Positions 61,401 to 64,000 of a stretch of DNA of 64,000 nucleotides are shown here, piece after piece. Position 1 is the stretch's first letter. Every line of letters starts with the position of its first letter. The DNA comes from Zonotrichia leucophrys gambelii (Eukaryota; Chordata; Aves; Passeriformes; Passerellidae): assembly GCF_028769735.1 (NCBI RefSeq), contig NC_088177.1:13580599-13644598 (forward strand), read 5' to 3'. The notes beneath the pieces are model-generated. The model was not told the origin of the DNA, searched no databases, and saw only the letters and a program-made list of their open reading frames with translations. Both the position numbers and the translations under genes were made by a program.

Positions 61401-64000
61401 TGTCCAGAAATGCAATGAAACTGGTTAAATCTGCAGGGCTGTTTAAGAACCTTGGCTCATAAACTTTAGGGACGGGGCATACAGTGCACCAGATCTCGAT
61501 ATTTTTTGGTGTTTTAATATATGGATGGATGCATTCTTAGCAGAATCATCCCTGTTGCTGGAGATGTAGAAAGCCATAAGGGAAAATTGTAAGACAGTAG
61601 GATTGGGAGAGGTGAGGGTGGCACGTTGTTCTCTGGTGGTTTGTTCCATAGGCTGTGACTAATACAACAGGATTATCCTAGAGACCTGATAGAAGATGTT
61701 GTCAATTTAAGTTTCTAAGCCAACTGAGGCTCCACACTCACACTTTTCTCCCCACCTGCTCACAAACACTGAGATGACCTCGAGTGGGCTGGGTGGGATT
61801 TCTCCCACGTGACAGAGCCAAGCAAGGCCAGCTCTTGAATATGCATTGCATCCCTGGGTTCCTTCTGAATGCCAGCTCATAAAATCACATATTCCTGAGT
61901 AATGAATAAATTATACTGATCTAAATAAATGATACTGTTTCAGCTCAAGGCCCTGCAGCTGTGAAGGGTAATGGGCTGGCACAGAACCATTCCTTTTAGA
62001 AATGGTGTGGGATAGGGCTAGGCTTGCTAAACCTTTTCTGCAGGGTGTGGAAAGGATGGAAGAACTGGTTTTAGGAAGTGGTTACCTTCTTAGTGGTGAA
62101 GTGTATTCCATATACTCCTCCCAAACTGGTGGCAGTGGAATCAAGCAAAGAGAAACCACACGCATAAATAAAGCATTTTGGGGTGTGGAATACCAAGGGT
62201 TGTAGAGGTCAAGAAGCACAAACAACTTATTTGAAGCCTGAAGCATTAAAATTGATGACTTTTAAGTTTTAAGTTTCAATATCCCCTTTTTATTTTCTTA
62301 TGTTGCCCTGCTTTGTTAACATTCTTTAATCTCTAGTAAATTTTATTGCATGCAATAGAAAAATTGAGACTCCTGCAAAAGGGCTTCAAGAGGGCTTTGT
62401 TTTTTTAAGGCCCTATGGTTCATTTAATTTGGGTTTTGGTGGTGGTGGTTTTGGTTGTAGTACTATGGAAATGATGCACATTCTGTAGAAATGCATGTAA
62501 GTACATTAAAGGTTGTAAGTCATTAAATGGGAATATCAGGGAAAAGATGCTTGAAGGGAAATGCCTGCTAAATAATACAACTATTAATAATACATAATAA
62601 TAATAATTTATAGTAATAAAACATTATTTTTCAAGTGAAGAAAACAATTTTCTCAATCTAAAAATGATAATTACAGAAAATTATTCCATTTGAATGGGAT
62701 ATTGGTGGAATGAGCAAATAACAGGAAACGTGGGAACAATGGGGGTTGTTCAGATATGAGTGAATGAAGGTCACAATGGCCAGATCCCAGCATCAATTGC
62801 ACCCATCTGGAAAGTTTTCTATCTTCTTGAGATAAAGAAATGCTTCCTTGAGAGATTTCATGAGTTTGTATTTAAGTGACTCAAACTTTCCAAAACCCAC
62901 CTTGTACAAATTCTGGGGTCTAGGGGGAGTTCCATATGTTTTTTTTTATCTGATAATGGATATTTAAATAAGAAATTTAGTATTTTTCTGCTGGTTTTAA
63001 ACTAATTCTTCTCACAGCAAAAGTAATCACTATCAGGGAAAAGTGCAAATTTATTTTTTTGGAACATTACCTTCAAGTGCCATAAACATAATAGATGTAC
63101 AAAATAACTGTTAAGGGATCTTTAAAAACAAATGCAAAAGCTGATTTTTCTTGGATGCATTTTTTTACTTGATAGAGTTTGTTAAGATACTTTAAGTTCC
63201 CACAAAACTTTGCATGTAATACATATTCAATATATGTATTATATGTCAATATAATACATATTCAAGATATGTATTATATGTCACTATAATGCGTATTCAA
63301 GATATGTATTATATGTCATTATAATGCATATTCAATATATGTATTATATGTTAGTATATGTAGTATATGCTGATTATATATCTCAATACATTGCTGAGAA
63401 GTTTGGTGTTTAAAGAGTTTCTGTGCAAGAATGGGATAGACACTTTGGTGCTTTAGGTGAAGTAATGTGCTATTGAATTATTTAGAATAGAATCAAATTT
63501 GGGATTGAATGCTATTCCATGTGAGAAAACATACTTCACAGGTCTTGGGGATTAATATATTAAGTTTTTCTGGGCCAGGTTGCTCTTGAATTGTCTTGTG
63601 GTAATAGGGTTTGGTGCATATTAAATAGGTTGATAATAAAAGCAGCAAAACAATTGTGCCCAGCTGGCATCTTGGCAGACTTAGAGCATCAATCCATCTT
63701 CTGTGGTTGCATTCTTATTTGTGACAAATATCGAAGTTTATTACTGCTTTAATTTCAAGAGGGTTATATCTGCCTGGCAAGTGCTCCCCTGTTGTCATTC
63801 CACATGAGGGGACCACTGTCAGTGCAGCTAAAATGGCAATAATGCAGTTTTTGTGCCATGCTTTGCTCGTGGTCAGTGGGTATTAATGAGTGAGATGTTC
63901 TGCCTTGTTGGTTCTCCCTCCTGTGAGCCCAGAGTGTCCTGCTCCCACTGGGTGCAGGGGTGGGGGATCATGTGCCACACAATTTCCCAATTCAGTGGCA
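58404..64000. other. Intergenic, no gene recognised
   Basis: AT-rich unique sequence with a small ATA-rich patch (62571-62612) and the 35-bp tandem array at 63217-63356. I see no further exon continuing the candidate transcript with confidence, and no RNA gene. Confidence 0.55.
63217..63356. repeat. 35-bp tandem array, four units
   Basis: Four adjacent units of 35 bases start at 63217, 63252, 63287 and 63322. Each has the form TAATRCRTATTCAAKATATG followed by TATTATATGTCA. Each unit contains the inverted pair ATACATA and TATGTAT, so each can fold as a hairpin. Units differ by a few substitutions. Confidence 0.92.

Overview
This window is vertebrate nuclear DNA, most likely from a bird and probably a songbird. 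Three things point that way. It holds the last two coding exons of ZNF804A with vertebrate splice signals. It carries fragments of CR1 LINEs, including a tail ending in the CR1-type ATTCTATG octamer. It also carries several solo retroviral LTRs of types I associate with passerine genomes. The DNA is AT-rich with long unique non-coding stretches, and no prokaryotic gene organisation is visible. The species call is inference; the gene identity is strong.

Layout. Positions 1-12795 are the 3' part of the intron before ZNF804A exon 3. They hold one reversed CR1 fragment (2235-2505), two AT-rich simple repeats (about 7.0-7.4 kb) and a solo LTR (11629-12008). Exon 3 is 12796-12926 and intron 3 is 12927-15286. 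The large terminal coding exon 4 is 15287-18536, followed by a short 3' UTR with AATAAA at 18924. The gene runs left to right. Exons 1 and 2, which encode the N-terminus and the C2H2 zinc finger, lie upstream of the window. The two exons here supply about 1,126 residues. Adding the roughly 85 residues that human exons 1-2 encode gives about 1,211, close to the human protein.

From about 18.95 kb to 64 kb I found no recognisable protein-coding gene. This fits the gene desert known downstream of ZNF804A in other vertebrates. The stretch contains four further solo LTRs or LTR fragments of the types named below plus one with a TATA box (30950, 37060, 37641, 50090, 54728 and 56288), CR1 tails (35086, 50801, 57605), AT microsatellites (32.4, 41.8, 44.6 kb) and short tandem duplications. 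Two exon-like segments with good splice sites (47571-47700 and 58337-58403) are phase-compatible and may belong to an unannotated transcript. A compact CpG-rich patch with a triplicated 13-mer lies at 38.4-38.5 kb.

The most notable observations are these: a solo LTR that interrupts the loop of an 11-bp perfect hairpin; an LTR carrying a segment of a different neighbouring LTR; a strong base-composition shift inside ZNF804A exon 4; the absence of the polyalanine tract known from human ZNF804A; and the candidate spliced exons. I did not find a convincing new gene system.
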